Source: Epinephelus fuscoguttatus (lineage: Eukaryota; Chordata; Actinopteri; Perciformes; Serranidae). From it: a DNA stretch of 64,000 bases. Shown piece by piece: positions 47,236-59,403 of this stretch. Within the stretch, counting starts at the first letter, position 1, and each line of letters opens with the position of its first letter. Position numbers and translations under genes: made by a program. The stretch spans positions 28,041,603-28,105,602 of the forward strand of contig NC_064770.1 in NCBI RefSeq assembly GCF_011397635.1, written 5' to 3'. The notes beneath the pieces are model-generated. The model was not told where the DNA came from. It saw only the letters and a program-made list of their open reading frames with translations, and made no database searches.

Positions 47236-50200
47236 CATAATGAGCACATATTTAAGCCTTTGCTGTTTGATAACATGTTCAGAGTAACTGTGATGATTTA
47301 TTTTCTGCTTGTGTATGTGTGTGTGTATCACTCTTGAAAACTCACTTTAGTCCAACGCAGACAAGAGATCTAAACTTGACATCCATCTGTGCGTGTGCTG
47401 TGTCGTGGCTCATGTTGACTGACTGCACCGCCTAGGAAGAGCAGACAGAGGGCGCTCACACACTTCCTACTAACATTCATTCCTGCAGGCTGATTTTAAA
47501 GACATGACTAGGCCTCACCACACAACACTACTTTCAAGAATTATTATGGTTTCTTATTGTTGAAAGCTAGAACAAACTTCTCATGTCCAAACTATAATCT
47601 AAAATGTTTTACTTAAGTCATCTGAGTAAATGCTTACTCACTCTGTACAGCAGCTCCTCTGGCGTTAGAACTTTCCCATCTTCATCTAACCTGGTAAATA
47701 TCAGAGAGGGAGAACTTGTTACCTTAAAATGCTGCAGGCGTATACCTTAAAAGTGGATCCTCACTTCACTGCCAAAACACATTTCAGTTCTTACTGAGTA
47801 AATATCTCATTTGTTTCAGATCCCACGTTTGTTTGTGTTTCAAACCAGGCGTGTTTCAAAGCCTCATCACACTTTCTTGCTGGATGATCCAGTCCTCAAA
47901 AACACTTCCATGTGAATATAATCCCTCAAAGCCATATTAAAGGATCACATGAGCAGACATTTTAACAAACAAATGAAAACATAAGGACAGTTTTACCTGT
48001 AAGTTTTACACAGCACCAGTCTGGAATAGACGGAGTTAAAGTCCCTCTCTACTTCTCTACTGGCCGCCTGAGAGAAAACAAGAAGACAAAGAATGATAAA
48101 AGCTATGGTGAATCTGATACAACGGCTTCGTGCAATGAGGTGCCATTCAAAGAAAAACTCTCCTACCTCTTCTATGAATAACCAAGGATGACAAGGCCCT
48201 CCCAGTATAGATGGTTTCTTGAGACCGTGCTGAAAGATGGCCTTTAGGGCCGGACACAGCGTGCCCCTGGCCAGGTCTGTGACCGCCTCTGTCACTGAGT
48301 CATCACCTGCTAATGAGTACTGGGGACAGACACACAAGCAAAACACATTGGTAAGGACACCATTAATTAATATCCAAGATACTGAAAGGGGAAAAAACAA
48401 ACATACAAACTGACAAATGTCACATGAATTAAATATTTAAAGGTTCATCTGCTGTAAAATCAAAGTCAGCACAGACACTTAATCCTAATTATGATGATAT
48501 TATACTGCCTCCATACCTCTTTGCTTCTCTCATCTAGGATCTCCACAAACTTTGCTGGAAACCATCCTGTTACAAAGAGCCGCAGAGAATGTATGTTAAA
48601 TGAGCTGTCAGACAGATTATAGCATAATCAATTATTCAGAGGGCAACAGTGGGTGGTGATGAGACAAGGGACACACCTCTAAGGCCGTTGAGCTCTCCGA
48701 CCCAACAGTGTTCATCTTTCTGTGAGATGATCTGAAAGAGAAAAAGAAAAATACAGCTGTTAGATTGAGAGGTAAGGGGGTATGTAAAGAGTAAGTACAG
48801 TGTGGGTACATGGTTGGAAACAAGAAGCCGAGTGTTGTCTGTGCACTTCTGTGCAAGTCATGACTCACAGTGATGATGTCATTCTTCCTGAAGCCTAATT
48901 CATCATCATCATGTCGCTCAAAGTCCAGCAAAGCCTTCGCCCGCCTCCGTCGGTTGCGAGACACCACAAGAAAGTTTTCATGATCTCGGTGGTGGCTCTC
49001 CATGGAGTAGTCGGGAGTCAGGTCCTAGACACAAGATAGGAGGGGACAGAGTGAATGAAAAGGATTGAGGGATCTATACTGAATGCTACAATATGATGGT
49101 ATTACAATATTAAATTCTGACGTGCCAGGAGATTAAAGGAGGTTGATTCATAATCCACAACAGGGCATAAATGACACTATAACTGTGCTGCAGTGTGTGA
49201 ACTCACAGTGCTGGAGTGACATGGGTCCAGACAGTGAAAGTGCTCTGCAGTGCGGGCGATGGCCTCCCGCAAGGCTGCCACCAGCTCTGTCTGCTTGATG
49301 TTCTTGGATTTCAGGGCCTCTGCCTCATCCTCCCCAAACAGCAGGGAGCTCAGGGTGGACTTCCTGCGCAGGGATTGTCTCCTCACCACCTGAACACATT
49401 CAAACACACGATAAATTATTATTATTTTTTTACATTTCTAAAGTAAAAACATATATATGTAATATAGTAACGTGTTATATTTCAGCACACTGACTTTGAA
49501 AAAGCTACAACGACTGACCTTGTTGAGATTGGTGTTGAGTGCTGTGTTGTTCCCATTGTTGAGCTGCGCCTGTTCATTTAGGATGTAGGCTAGGTGCTTG
49601 TGCCGGTGGGCTTCCAGTGTTTCCTGGGATAGCGTCCCTGCTAGCCTCATAGCCTCCCCGAGAACTGCAGGCCCATCTCTCAGCTGACTTGGCAAGTCCG
49701 ATAGAGTATTAAAAATAGACGCAGAGTTCTCTGATGATACGAGCTCCTCCTCCTGGGGTCGGGGAGTAAATTTCACAAGGATTAATACCGTTTTTGTCAA
49801 TAGTAGGAGCAGGCAGTGAATAGTTGGCATGGCATGGTTTCTGGCTGTAGTAGTGTGTAATTGTTGGCATAGTCGCTGTAACATGACCTTTGGATAAACA
49901 GAAACTATCATCATCTTCTAACGTAGAAAACACATGGAGTGACTAAACTAATAAAATAACTGAATAGTGAATGTACCTTGATCTTGAGCATGCCCAGTGT
50001 GACCTGGAAGAGCACCAATGAGCCCTGGTAGAAGAGCAGGTCCCAGATCCTGAGGAGCAGACGGATGTCCACCACACTGGCAAATGATGTCAGGAACCAA
50101 TGCAGTGTGATCAGCGACAACTCTGGATGTAGAACAGGGAGGGGATTACATGCTGTATGCTACATACAGGTTATAAATACTTTGACATTAACTGTATCAG

Positions 50201-53200
50201 AGGATGATTTGTCACCAACAACATTTGCTAGTTTCATCGAACAGTTGTATTTGTTTGTTTATAAACTGCACAACAGAAGGTTGAAATGTATTAACTGAAA
50301 GCCCCTGTTGCCTCTCTGATGCCACACACCACACTCGCACCATCTTTCCTAATAACACCCATCCTTACCTATGTCATGCTCCTGCAGAAGACGGTCGAGG
50401 GCTGGCAGGTACTGAACAATGAGCTGGCGGAGAACCCTCTGGTCAGTTTGGACACCCAGCAGAGTGGAGGAGAAGTAGGATGGAGGAAGGAGGTCTTCGA
50501 TCAGGGCACACATCATCCACATCACATCCTCTTCCTCGAGAAAGAGCAGCAGACAGGAAACCACCTGGAGGGATCAAGGCAGGTGTGAGGGCAGTGAAAC
50601 AGTAAGCAGTGAAGATGGAAAAGGTGAGAAGAAAGACAAAGCAAAACACAAGGATGTGTATGGATGTACATGTATTCAGCTGGCTGGTGTAATGTAGTTG
50701 TTTGTGGCAACGTGAGGTACTGTATGTGCGTGTTCTCACCATGCCAGTGCCCTGACAGTACCCAATGTCTGGGTAGAGCCAGGCCAGGCCTCTCAGTACA
50801 CGTCTTAGCCTCGGCACTCCAACGCTGGTCAGACTGCTGAAACATGCATTGGTTGGCATGGTTCGTAACAAGTCCTTCTCTATCTGAGGGACAAAGAATG
50901 ATCGCATCATGATTACAAAACATAGTAGCAGAAAAAAAGGCAATAAAGACCTCACAATCGCTTCTGTTAATGCCTTGTTAAATTATTCAGAAATGTACCA
51001 GTGACACGATTAACAAAAGGTATTACGTGAAAGGTTATTCTCTCATTTTGTAACCACAAACACAAACAACTGAAAGAAGGTTCATGCGACCAGGAGTCTA
51101 ATCCTGAACCCTGAGTTGATCTACTCTGAGAGGCCGTTTACACGTACACGGTGATTTTGATAAACGGAGACATCTTGCTTCGTTTGTGCCCTTCGTTTAC
51201 ACGCAAACGGAGATTTCTCCTCTGAAAACGAGTCTTTCTAAAAACTCCGGCCAGAGTGGAGATTTTGGAAAACTCCGGTTGCGCGTTTGGATGTAAACTG
51301 AGCTAAACGGAGATAAACAGAGTTATAGGCAGCCGACGTCACAGTATGCGCTGGAACTTGCACCTGTGTCAAAAGTGCGAACTATGTTGCTATAGTGACA
51401 ATGGATACATGGAAGGCTTGAGCTTCTCGTTACACTGCCATCTACAGGTTTGGCATGCTCTTGTGTATATATACACGGGTAAGTGTAAACGAAGATCTTT
51501 TTGGAAACGGAGACAGTGAAATGTCCGTTTATGAAAATAGCCGGCCACGTGTAAACAGCCTCTATGATAGGAAACTCTGAGTTTCTGGTTCCAGAACAGC
51601 TGATTTGAATCAGTTTAATCAACTCGGAGTAGTTTCACCTGGAGTTAAGCGCGTGCACCACAACTATAAAAAGCCAGCATCAATGGAGCCCCGATTCGAT
51701 GAGTCACCATGGCAACGGGGAAGGGGAGGGCTGCGTTTTTCACCCCAATAGAATTAGAAATCTTAATGTGCTCATATGTAGTCCTTTGCAATCACAATAA
51801 TATTACAGGGGAAAACTGCTTGAATGGTAGCCTATTAATTTATTTCATTTAGGTGCAATCCCGCAGGGGAGAAGCGCACTTGGCAGCAGCTTAGGATGAA
51901 ATATAAAAACATTGTTCAAACAGGTAAGACCTTGGCATAATCTCATGAGGGTACCTCATTTTGATCACACTATACATTGTAAAGTAAATATTAAGTGGCT
52001 GTTTGACTGTGCAGTTGTTTTATCCCCAACATAATGCTGTTTTCACACACATAAATGTCTTCTCATCTATATCATGTTCCGTTAAATAGGCTAATTAAGC
52101 CTATTTAAACTAACATAGACTTCTACTCAGCCAACAGAAAGAAGGCAGATGCCTGTAAAATGAGCACACTTTTCTGACCGCCCTGCATACAGTTGCCTTA
52201 CTCAAGTGCTCAGCATCTCCGACATGGTACAAAAAACTTCCATTTGCAAAGAAACGCAGCGCAACACACAATATCTGCTGGGATGTGAGAGCATGACTAG
52301 ATTGGTAATGTTGCAAATGTAAGGACGGATTAGGTTGTGTATGTAGATGATGGACTGTGACGTGAAACGGTACAGCTCAAAAAGATAATTGTCTGGAAAT
52401 GCTAGAACATCTATGCGCGGTCTGATAACATCTCCCGACGAATATTTAATTCTCTGCGCAGTAATGCTGCATCTTCATCCACGGGATCGTTATCAAAAGG
52501 ACATGCCATGTTAGTAAAAAAAGTCGCCACCTACTGTGCCTGATGGACTTCTAATACTGACTCTGATTTTTTAAATGATTTTTTTAAAAGACAGACGGCA
52601 GAACTAGGCTACGCCAAAACTCGCCTCCTGACTGAATGAATGAGGAAATCAAATAGAGTGTGTGGCTCTGAGACAGGGCGGAGACAGAGAGAAACTCGAA
52701 GTTTGTTGAGAAAAACCTGGTCCCGACCAGGTTAGGTTCATAGAGTCTGTTACTACGGTAACTGACCGAGAGCTTAAGTTACCTCTCTCTGAAACAGGCT
52801 AGAGTTACACCTCAGAGCTTCCCTCATTTCAGGGTTAACAGACTCAGAGTTTTCACTAAACCTGCTTTGTGAAACGGACCCCTGAAACAAGAAAAAGTAT
52901 GATAGAGACAACTGTTGTGTACACAGCCACAGTAAAGTGAAATTCATTTCTGGTGCATAGTGTTTTAGAGAACATTAAATATGCATTCAAAACTTTGCAA
53001 AAACACTATCTCCAAACATTTCAGGAACCATAATTGAATTGTGTGTGTAACTATGAAAAAGGTGTAAGGAATAAAAAGTACACCAAGGTGAAAGGGAAAT
53101 TCCCCTGGGTAGATAATGAGAAATGCATTTTAGTTCCCTATTTTCTCGGAATTAAATGTGTGAAAGCACAGAATGTCATTCAGACAAGATTTTATGTTTA

Positions 53201-55948
53201 TTAGGAACTGATATTTGTTTGAAAGAAGAAGCAGAGAAAAAGGAGCTGTGACTGACTTGTAATTTTGTGTTTGGTTTAATGTGTTTGTCTGTTTGTGGTT
53301 ATAGTGTGTGTGACTGTATGTGTGTGGATCCCAGGCAGAATAGAGAAAGCTTATGCTGGTGCTAATGGAGATCGGAATAAAGAAAGAAGGAAAAAGAAAT
53401 GTGCGAACCTGTTATCTAAGATTGAATCTCTAGGGTATTTTTATTTCAATTAACTGGGTCTTAAAATCATCCTCGACTTTGTAGTATTAACTGTATAACA
53501 CCATGGTAGCGCCTGATCCATCACCTTCCTCATCTGTCTATTTGTATCTTAGTGAGGGACAAAAATAACTATAAAGTTGCACCACTATCACCTTCATGTG
53601 ACAGCACAACTGGCTGCCAAAACAAACACAACTTACACCTAAATTCTTACTAGACCTGACTGTGCAGTCAACTGCAGGATAGATGTGAATGCAACATGGT
53701 AAAAGCTGACTGTTTCATCTTCCGTGAACTGTGGCACCGTGTGTATACCCCTCTACAGCAGATTAATAGCTGCTTCATTCATGTATTTTGGGGCTGTGCA
53801 ACATTTAATGAATCAAAATGCACAGGTGTATAATACATACATATGCCAGGAAAGATTCTTTGACTGATTCCATTTAATAGCTGTTTCTAATTATTAATTG
53901 ATTAATCAACCAATTATGGATGCATGTTCAAGAAGTACAATGCTTGGTTGGAATTCTGCAATGGGACTGTGTTTGGTTATGTGTACAGCGGTGTGGGATT
54001 TTTACCTGTTTAGCTGTGCTGGTGTCGTCATTGGAGCTGTTCTTAATGATTTCTCTGTAAGTGATCTCCGAGGTCCTCTTCTTCTGCAGTGCTCCAGCCA
54101 GACGCATCCATAGCTAACAAACAAAATAAGTGCTGTTCTGTGACTTTGTAGATAACAAAAAAAAATGTAAATATGAAATGCAAGCATAGCCACAAATTTA
54201 ACTTTTATTTTTTTAACTTATTTATTTATAAAAAGAAACTGACTAGCTATCATGGGCTATCATGTATACCACTCCTACTCAATGACACAAAATGTTCCCT
54301 CATGCTGAGTGGGTCTGCTTACCTGTGGCCTCATGCTGTGAGGTATGCCACCGAGCACCAGGGAACGCAGGCGCTCAGAGCGTGGGAGGACGGGATCAAT
54401 GAGCTCCCAGGTCAAATCGCCCACCGTGTGGTTGTGGGTGAACTCCAGGTGGGCTTGCCAGCGCAATCGCTGCTGGGGGTCTTCACGCTGGGGTGAGCCT
54501 TCGGAGCCCAGCCAGGACGTGGGCTTCCCATCGTCTGAGTGATAAGAGAGTAATATGTCAAGATACGTGGTTCGTGTTCTTTGTTTTCAAAATATTAACC
54601 TAAGTAAACCCCAATTTAACCTCTTGAGGGGAGGTGTTGATGGAATCATGCATGACAGTGACGTGGTAGGAAAGGGGAAGGAGGGGAGTGCGGGGAAATG
54701 TGTCTGGATAAAAGACAAGTGGTTAAATAACAAAGCCAAAAATAGCACTCCCTTAATGGGAGACACACTATACTCCAGCTGATTGTTTATTACGTGCATG
54801 ATTACTATTAGGCAAAAACAACAACCAACATGAATACATCAACATCCAGCTGAATGCGGAGAATATACTGCTGCCAGACAATATTTAAGATAATTTAAGG
54901 ACAGGAAACAGCCTTCTGAACCACTACACTAGAACAGACCTTTAATAATGTACAAAACATTGTGGTACAAAAGTGGCACAAAATATTTTCCCAGCCTAAA
55001 GCAAGAAAAATAAAAGTCATAACTCTGAGATCACATGCCCTTAGTCTGTGTGCATAATGCAGCTACTGTCCAAAGATATGGAGATTTCCATTTATGCTTC
55101 ATAACTGGGATGAAGGAACTTTACCAGTGTGGAAAAAATAGAGTGAAGCAAGAAGAAGTGGGCATGTTTGCATGTGTCAGTGTGAGTGAACACATTACCT
55201 TCAGTGTCCACTCTGAAGCCAAACTCGTCATATTGGAGTTCAGGCTGTTCTGAGGGCTCCTTCTGCAGAGACACAACATGCATGTCATTAGCAGAGGAAA
55301 GGAGACTGTGACAGGCCCTGCCGACGATGGCCACAGCAGCTTTTCTTAGCGTCTTAAACACCAGTTAACACAACACATCAGGTGTCAGTGTCACATGGAG
55401 CTCCTGAGGCATTCTGGTCTCTTATATTCTGTCACGCAATTCAGATGAGTCATCGTAGCTTGTTATTTTATTTTCTCCCCTCGTTCCAGAATAGTCGCTG
55501 TCTTCAGTCTCTATTTAATGTCACAGATTCTTAGGGTTTGCACATAAACACCACATGAAGTCATATCTTACCTGATGGTACTTGGCCAAAATGTCCTGAG
55601 GCCACATGCTTGGGGTGAGAGCAGAGAATGGCCCACCAGGGGCTGGTGTGTAAGTACCTAAAACAGAGACGGATACAGAAATCAGAAAAACTGGTCCTTA
55701 AACAGAAAATATGATGCGTGGAGTTTCGAGAATAACCAAGACAGTTAAACCCACAAATGAGATATCAAGATGTATCCAAAGTAAAGAGTAATGAGCAATG
55801 CCATGACTCATGTAATTTCAGCACTCCAACGTCAGCGTGTATTTGTGGACATGAATACGTTTCTCTGATAACCAGAAACAAATGTACAAAGATGCCCTTA
55901 AATTGAGAGCCTTTTGCATAAAATGTATACAAGTCTTTTACCTGACAT
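45807..55948 (-). CDS. sgsm3: Small G protein signaling modulator 3, 20 coding exons
   Basis: Exons in transcript order: 55948-55942, 55657-55572, 55262-55199, 54534-54323, 54113-54006, 50883-50740, 50564-50369, 50122-49977, 49752-49519, 49389-49207, 49024-48869, 48731-48677, 48566-48517, 48319-48167, 48067-47997, 47690-47642, 47431-47346, 47135-47013, 46593-46533, 45890-45807. They sum to 755 aa (human about 749), all GT-AG and in phase. The TBC RabGAP domain spans about 115-320, with Arg finger IEKDLLR (R166) and Gln finger GYCQ (Q203). An SH3 domain lies at about 480-542 ([37 protein letters not shown]) and a RUN domain at about 570-720. Known as CIP85/MAP/RUTBC3: it stimulates Rab GTP hydrolysis, binds connexin-43 through SH3 and associates with merlin. 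An alternative last exon is annotated separately. Confidence 0.97.
45960..45965 (-). terminator. sgsm3: Candidate proximal polyadenylation signal of sgsm3
   Basis: ATTAAA on the minus strand, about 375 nt past the stop of the alternative exon and 70 nt before the distal last exon. No AATAAA was seen in this interval. Confidence 0.3.
46340..46411 (-). CDS. sgsm3: Alternative terminal exon of sgsm3
   Basis: After the exon ending PDKKE at 46533 (phase 0), the minus strand offers an acceptor GTTTCAG at 46412-46418. It opens 23 codons, [20 protein letters not shown] then WDL, and a stop. These are homologous to the tail encoded by the standard last exon at 45890-45807 ([18 protein letters not shown]). 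Both exons are in the same phase and either completes the ORF, giving 751 or 755 aa. They look like a tandem duplication used as alternative ends. A minus-strand ATTAAA at 45960-45965 could polyadenylate the proximal form. Expression is unproven, but the intact frame, acceptor and amino-acid similarity argue against chance. Confidence 0.75.
   Translation of the reverse strand, partial: KSAILKAEVMDVLVQHHLFSWDL
46713..46912 (-). mobile_element. tRNA-derived SINE in sgsm3 intron 18
   Basis: Read on the minus strand the unit starts GGGGTGCCCTGTAGCTCAGT. It has an A box (TAGCTCAGTCGTTAGAGCA) and a B box (GAGTTCGAATCC), followed by TCTCTCTACCTGTTTCATG and TTAAAGGGACAAAGCCACCC, and ends in a long poly-A (poly-T at 46713-46739 on the plus strand). 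It is in the same orientation as sgsm3. The tRNA-like head is well preserved, but the unit is not a functional tRNA gene. Confidence 0.85.
47175..47230. repeat. (GT)n microsatellite in sgsm3 intron
   Basis: GT tract of about 55 bp in the intron between 47346 and 47135. Confidence 0.96.
51131..51561. mobile_element. Non-autonomous DNA element nested in the Harbinger copy
   Basis: The termini AGGCCGTTTACACG at the left and CGTGTAAACAGCCT at the right are inverted with one mismatch, 431 bp apart. Internal words repeat the theme (AAACGGAGA, TTTACACGCAAACGGAGA). It splits the Harbinger left arm, so it is younger. No clear target duplication was found. Confidence 0.75.
52110..52316 (-). pseudogene. 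Harbinger transposase fragment
   Basis: The 68-residue frame includes [20 protein letters not shown] then [20 protein letters not shown]. This matches the conserved N-terminal portion of PIF/Harbinger nucleases (related to the domesticated HARBI1), where LxVALRFxAtGsf and [17 protein letters not shown] are typical. It is a short exon-sized remnant; the DDE residues lie further downstream in the family and are not recognisable here. Inactive. Confidence 0.85.
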
Positions 55949-56810
55949 TTTGTTGGTATTAGAGTGAATGGCTTCTATACACAAACACCACAGTCACTCT
56001 GGAGGAGGGGGGTCAGCAGATAGCACCCACTCTGTAAAAAGGACAAACAGAGGAAGAGAAATGGTTGGTGGTTCAATCCCGTCATTGATTTCAACTTATA
56101 ACAGTTTATCTTCTCTAAACCTGCCCCTGTGCTGTAACCATCATTACCATTTTTCAAAAATTATGCAAGTACCTCCACAACAGTCCAAGCTCAAGTCCAA
56201 TTATTCCATAACACAGCAGTGTTTCCTCTTCAAGCATTACTAATGGGAGAGATTCAGAGGCTCGACACAATTATCGCAAGTGAGAGAGAGAAGGGAGGAC
56301 ATTCTTGTGTCTCTTGTCATGGCCATATGACTGCTGCACTTACCAGAGGCTAATTGCTTTATTTAACTTTGTGTGCTGCTGCTCTGTTTTTAAACAGTTA
56401 AAAAGGTCCAGAGGCTAAATTAACAGACGTTCTGTGAGAATTCTTCTTGAGGATTTTATCTTGTTTTTGGTTGGGAGGGTTCCATGCATCACAAATGTGG
56501 TAATTTTCTTAGATCACCACTCAGCCCAACTATGGACCAGATCTGAAAATGGCTGTAAACTTGGACAACTTTGCATGTTGTTCTACTGGCTACTAGAAGT
56601 AGCTAATCATGAAAATAGGTAGGTAGTTATTTTAATTTGCTAGGCTCTGTATTGTATAGCCTGCTTCTATTGTGTGTATGTTTTTATTGTGTCACATCTA
56701 CTTTAAAAACTAGTTTTCTTGTAGACAAAGCTGATGGAAAAGTGTGTCTTAGTATTTCAATGACTCATTTGGAAAACACTCTGCAACTAATTAGAACTGC
56801 AATTACATAA

Positions 56811-57082
56811 TAGGGCTGCAACTAACGATTATTTTCATTGTCGACTAATCTGTCAATTATTTCTTCGATAAATCGACTAATCATTTTATTGGTCATGGTA
56901 GAATGTGTAACGCTGCTGCCAATATTTGAATGTAAGAAGCTGTAATAAGAGTATTTTGGGGTACTTTAATAGTACTTTTCTATGAAAAATGACTCAAACT
57001 GATTAGTCAACTACTAAAATAGTCACTGATTATTTTAATAGTCGATTAGTCATCGATTAGTCAACTAATCGTTGCAGCCCTA
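56811..57082. mobile_element. hAT-type MITE
   Basis: The left end TAGGGCTGCAACTAACGATT and the right end (reverse complement of the same phrase) enclose 272 bp with long imperfect arms. Flanks TTACATAA and CTACATAA form an 8-bp target duplication matching at seven positions. Non-coding. Confidence 0.88.
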
Positions 57083-58715
57083 CTACATAAATAATGAAGT
57101 GAACAAACAGGAAGTAGGAAATATAACCATTTACAGCACTGCTGAGCTAATCACCATATCTCTTCTGATGGTGACATCACAGCTCTGGCTATTGTTCAGC
57201 CATCCAGAGCGCTCGCAATTTTTGTTCCAGTTATGTCACCTTTAAAAAAAACGAGTATCTCAAGTGCATCAGTCAGCCAATGCTTGGAGAATATCTGAAA
57301 CGGATGACTAAAAATAAAACACACCAGCGACAGCAGATTTGTACTCTTCATCTTTTTTCTTCTGTATGCAAAAGTTCAGCAGATATGCCACCGACAGAGT
57401 TTTTCAACATAATAATAAAATTGAAAAACTAGATTGTCACTAGATTTTCTTTTTGTTCAATTTCAGCTCAGCCTATTGGTCTACAGGCTATTATACACTC
57501 CAATCACCATTTCATGCTACATATAAAACACATTAAAACTGGAAGACCAAGCCAAATAATCCAGATCTGATATACCCACAACAAATATGCTGCTGTCCAA
57601 ATATGTTTTGAGCACACAGAATAATCACAAATCCCCTGATTATTGGATAGTCACTTCCAATTATTTGCACAAAACTCAGATTCTGAGTCAACAAAGCAGT
57701 AAAGTAAGGGAAGAGGAATTTGGATGCTTCTAAGGTCATGACATTGTGCTATCAGGCTCATATGAAGTATCCTAAGAAAAGACACCATTTGGAACGTGAG
57801 CACCGATACACCACACACAATCATACATGGGCAGACACAACAGCCCAACAACCGTAACCTGCAAAAGAGGCTCACCAGCATGCAAACACCCTGCCAAAAT
57901 GATTTATTCCAGCAGCAGGCTTGCAGCATCTGAAGAGGGATTTAGGACTTAAGAGAGATGAGAAATCAATTTGAGGTTTGGAGGATGGCCAAGTACTTTC
58001 AGGCTAGCTCTGTGTGTAGCTCAGGGGAGTACTGGGATTTTGGAGCGACTCCCTTACAAGAACACAAACAGTTTAATCACCTGCCAAGAAAACCAACACG
58101 ACTGAGCCCCTTCTGCAAACTGTTGCACATATTGACGAACCTAACTGCAAATTTCTGCTGCAGAAGGAAGCAAAAGTTTGACCAGACACGATTGGTTGAA
58201 TCATTAATCAGTTAATAACATGAATATAATCAGCAACTATTTTGATGGTCAATTGTTTAAATATTTAAAAAAAAAAAAAAAAAAAAAAAAGCCTACAAAC
58301 GCTGCTTTCAGTGTGTCAAATGTGGGGATGTGCTACTTGTCTTTGTCTTTCATGATAGCATACTGTTAGTCTGACAAAAACATATAAACTGAAGATGTTC
58401 AGGGCATTTCTTTTCTTTTCTAAAGTTTTCTGATATTGTAAAGACCAAGTGATTTCTAGAAAAACTTTAATTTTGAATCCTTATTTTCAGAGTTAAACTA
58501 AGATATGATCCTTGCTGCAAACTTGTGTACAACTAGGTTGTTTACAATGTAATAGTAAGTAGCTAGCTGTAGGCATTAGCTGTTACTGTGGTTGCGGTTA
58601 ACCTGGAGTAAACAGAATCGCCCATTAACAACTTAATGTCAAGAATAGAGGCCAACCAATATTAATTGCAGCCACTGGGCTACCACAGATACTTCATATT
58701 GGCTATATTTAGGCA

Positions 58716-59043
58716 TTCATTCATTTTGGAGCGTATCCCAGCTGACACTGAGCGAGAGGTGGGGTCACCAGACTATCACAGGGCTGACACATAGAGACAA
58801 ACAACCATTCACACTCACATTCACACCTACGGACAATTTAGAGTCCCCAACCGAACCTGCATGTCTTTGGACTGTGGGAGGAAGCTGGAGTACCTGGAGA
58901 AAACCCATGCTGACACGGGAAGAACATGCAAACTCTGCAAGGAGGGGCTCCCCCACCCCGGGGTTCGAACCCCGCACCTTAGGTGCGAACCAAGAATGCC
59001 CTTGCTGTGAAACGACAATGCTAACCACTGCATCATCATGCTA
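58716..59043 (-). mobile_element. tRNA-derived SINE, second copy
   Basis: In the minus orientation it carries GGTTCGAACCCCGGGGTGGG (intact B box), GACAATGTCTTT-type linker text, CCTCCCACAGTCCAAAGACA and TGTGAATGTGAGTGTGAATG, the same family as 22149-22540. This copy has a better B box but lacks part of the central region before the tail. Confidence 0.85.
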
Positions 59044-59368
59044 GCTATATAAAGGCCTATATAGGAAATTGCAGCACATTCCTACTTGTTGTGTTTTTAT
59101 AATTACATATTTTTTATTATATTATATTTACCATGTTAATTTTTACTAATTTTTGTAAGAGATTTTGAGGGGTCCTTAGCAAAACTGTTTCTGTAAAATA
59201 AAATATTAGATGATGTTTAATTATCCTCACTATCAAAGTTCAGTATTAGTTTTACCTCAAAAATCCACTTATCAGTTGGGGTGTTGTCAAAAAGAATAAA
59301 TGGCTATACTGTAAATCAAAATGTGTAAATTTTTCAACACCAATATCAAGATCTTTTTATATGATAAT

Positions 59369-59403
<35 letters not shown>

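Larger units (their letters stand above)
51077..52881 (-). mobile_element. PIF/Harbinger transposon remnant in sgsm3 intron 5
   Basis: The right edge AAACCTGCTTTGTGAAACGG matches the terminal phrase of fish Harbinger elements. The left edge starts near AGTCTAATCCTGAACCCTGA and resumes after a nested insertion with GATTTGAATCAGTTTAATCA and TTTCACCTGGAGTTAAGCGC. A nuclease-domain fragment lies at 52316-52110 (annotated separately). The outermost roughly 20 bp of the left terminus are not recognisable. The insertion accounts for most of the 3.1-kb intron between exons 5 and 6. Confidence 0.75.
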
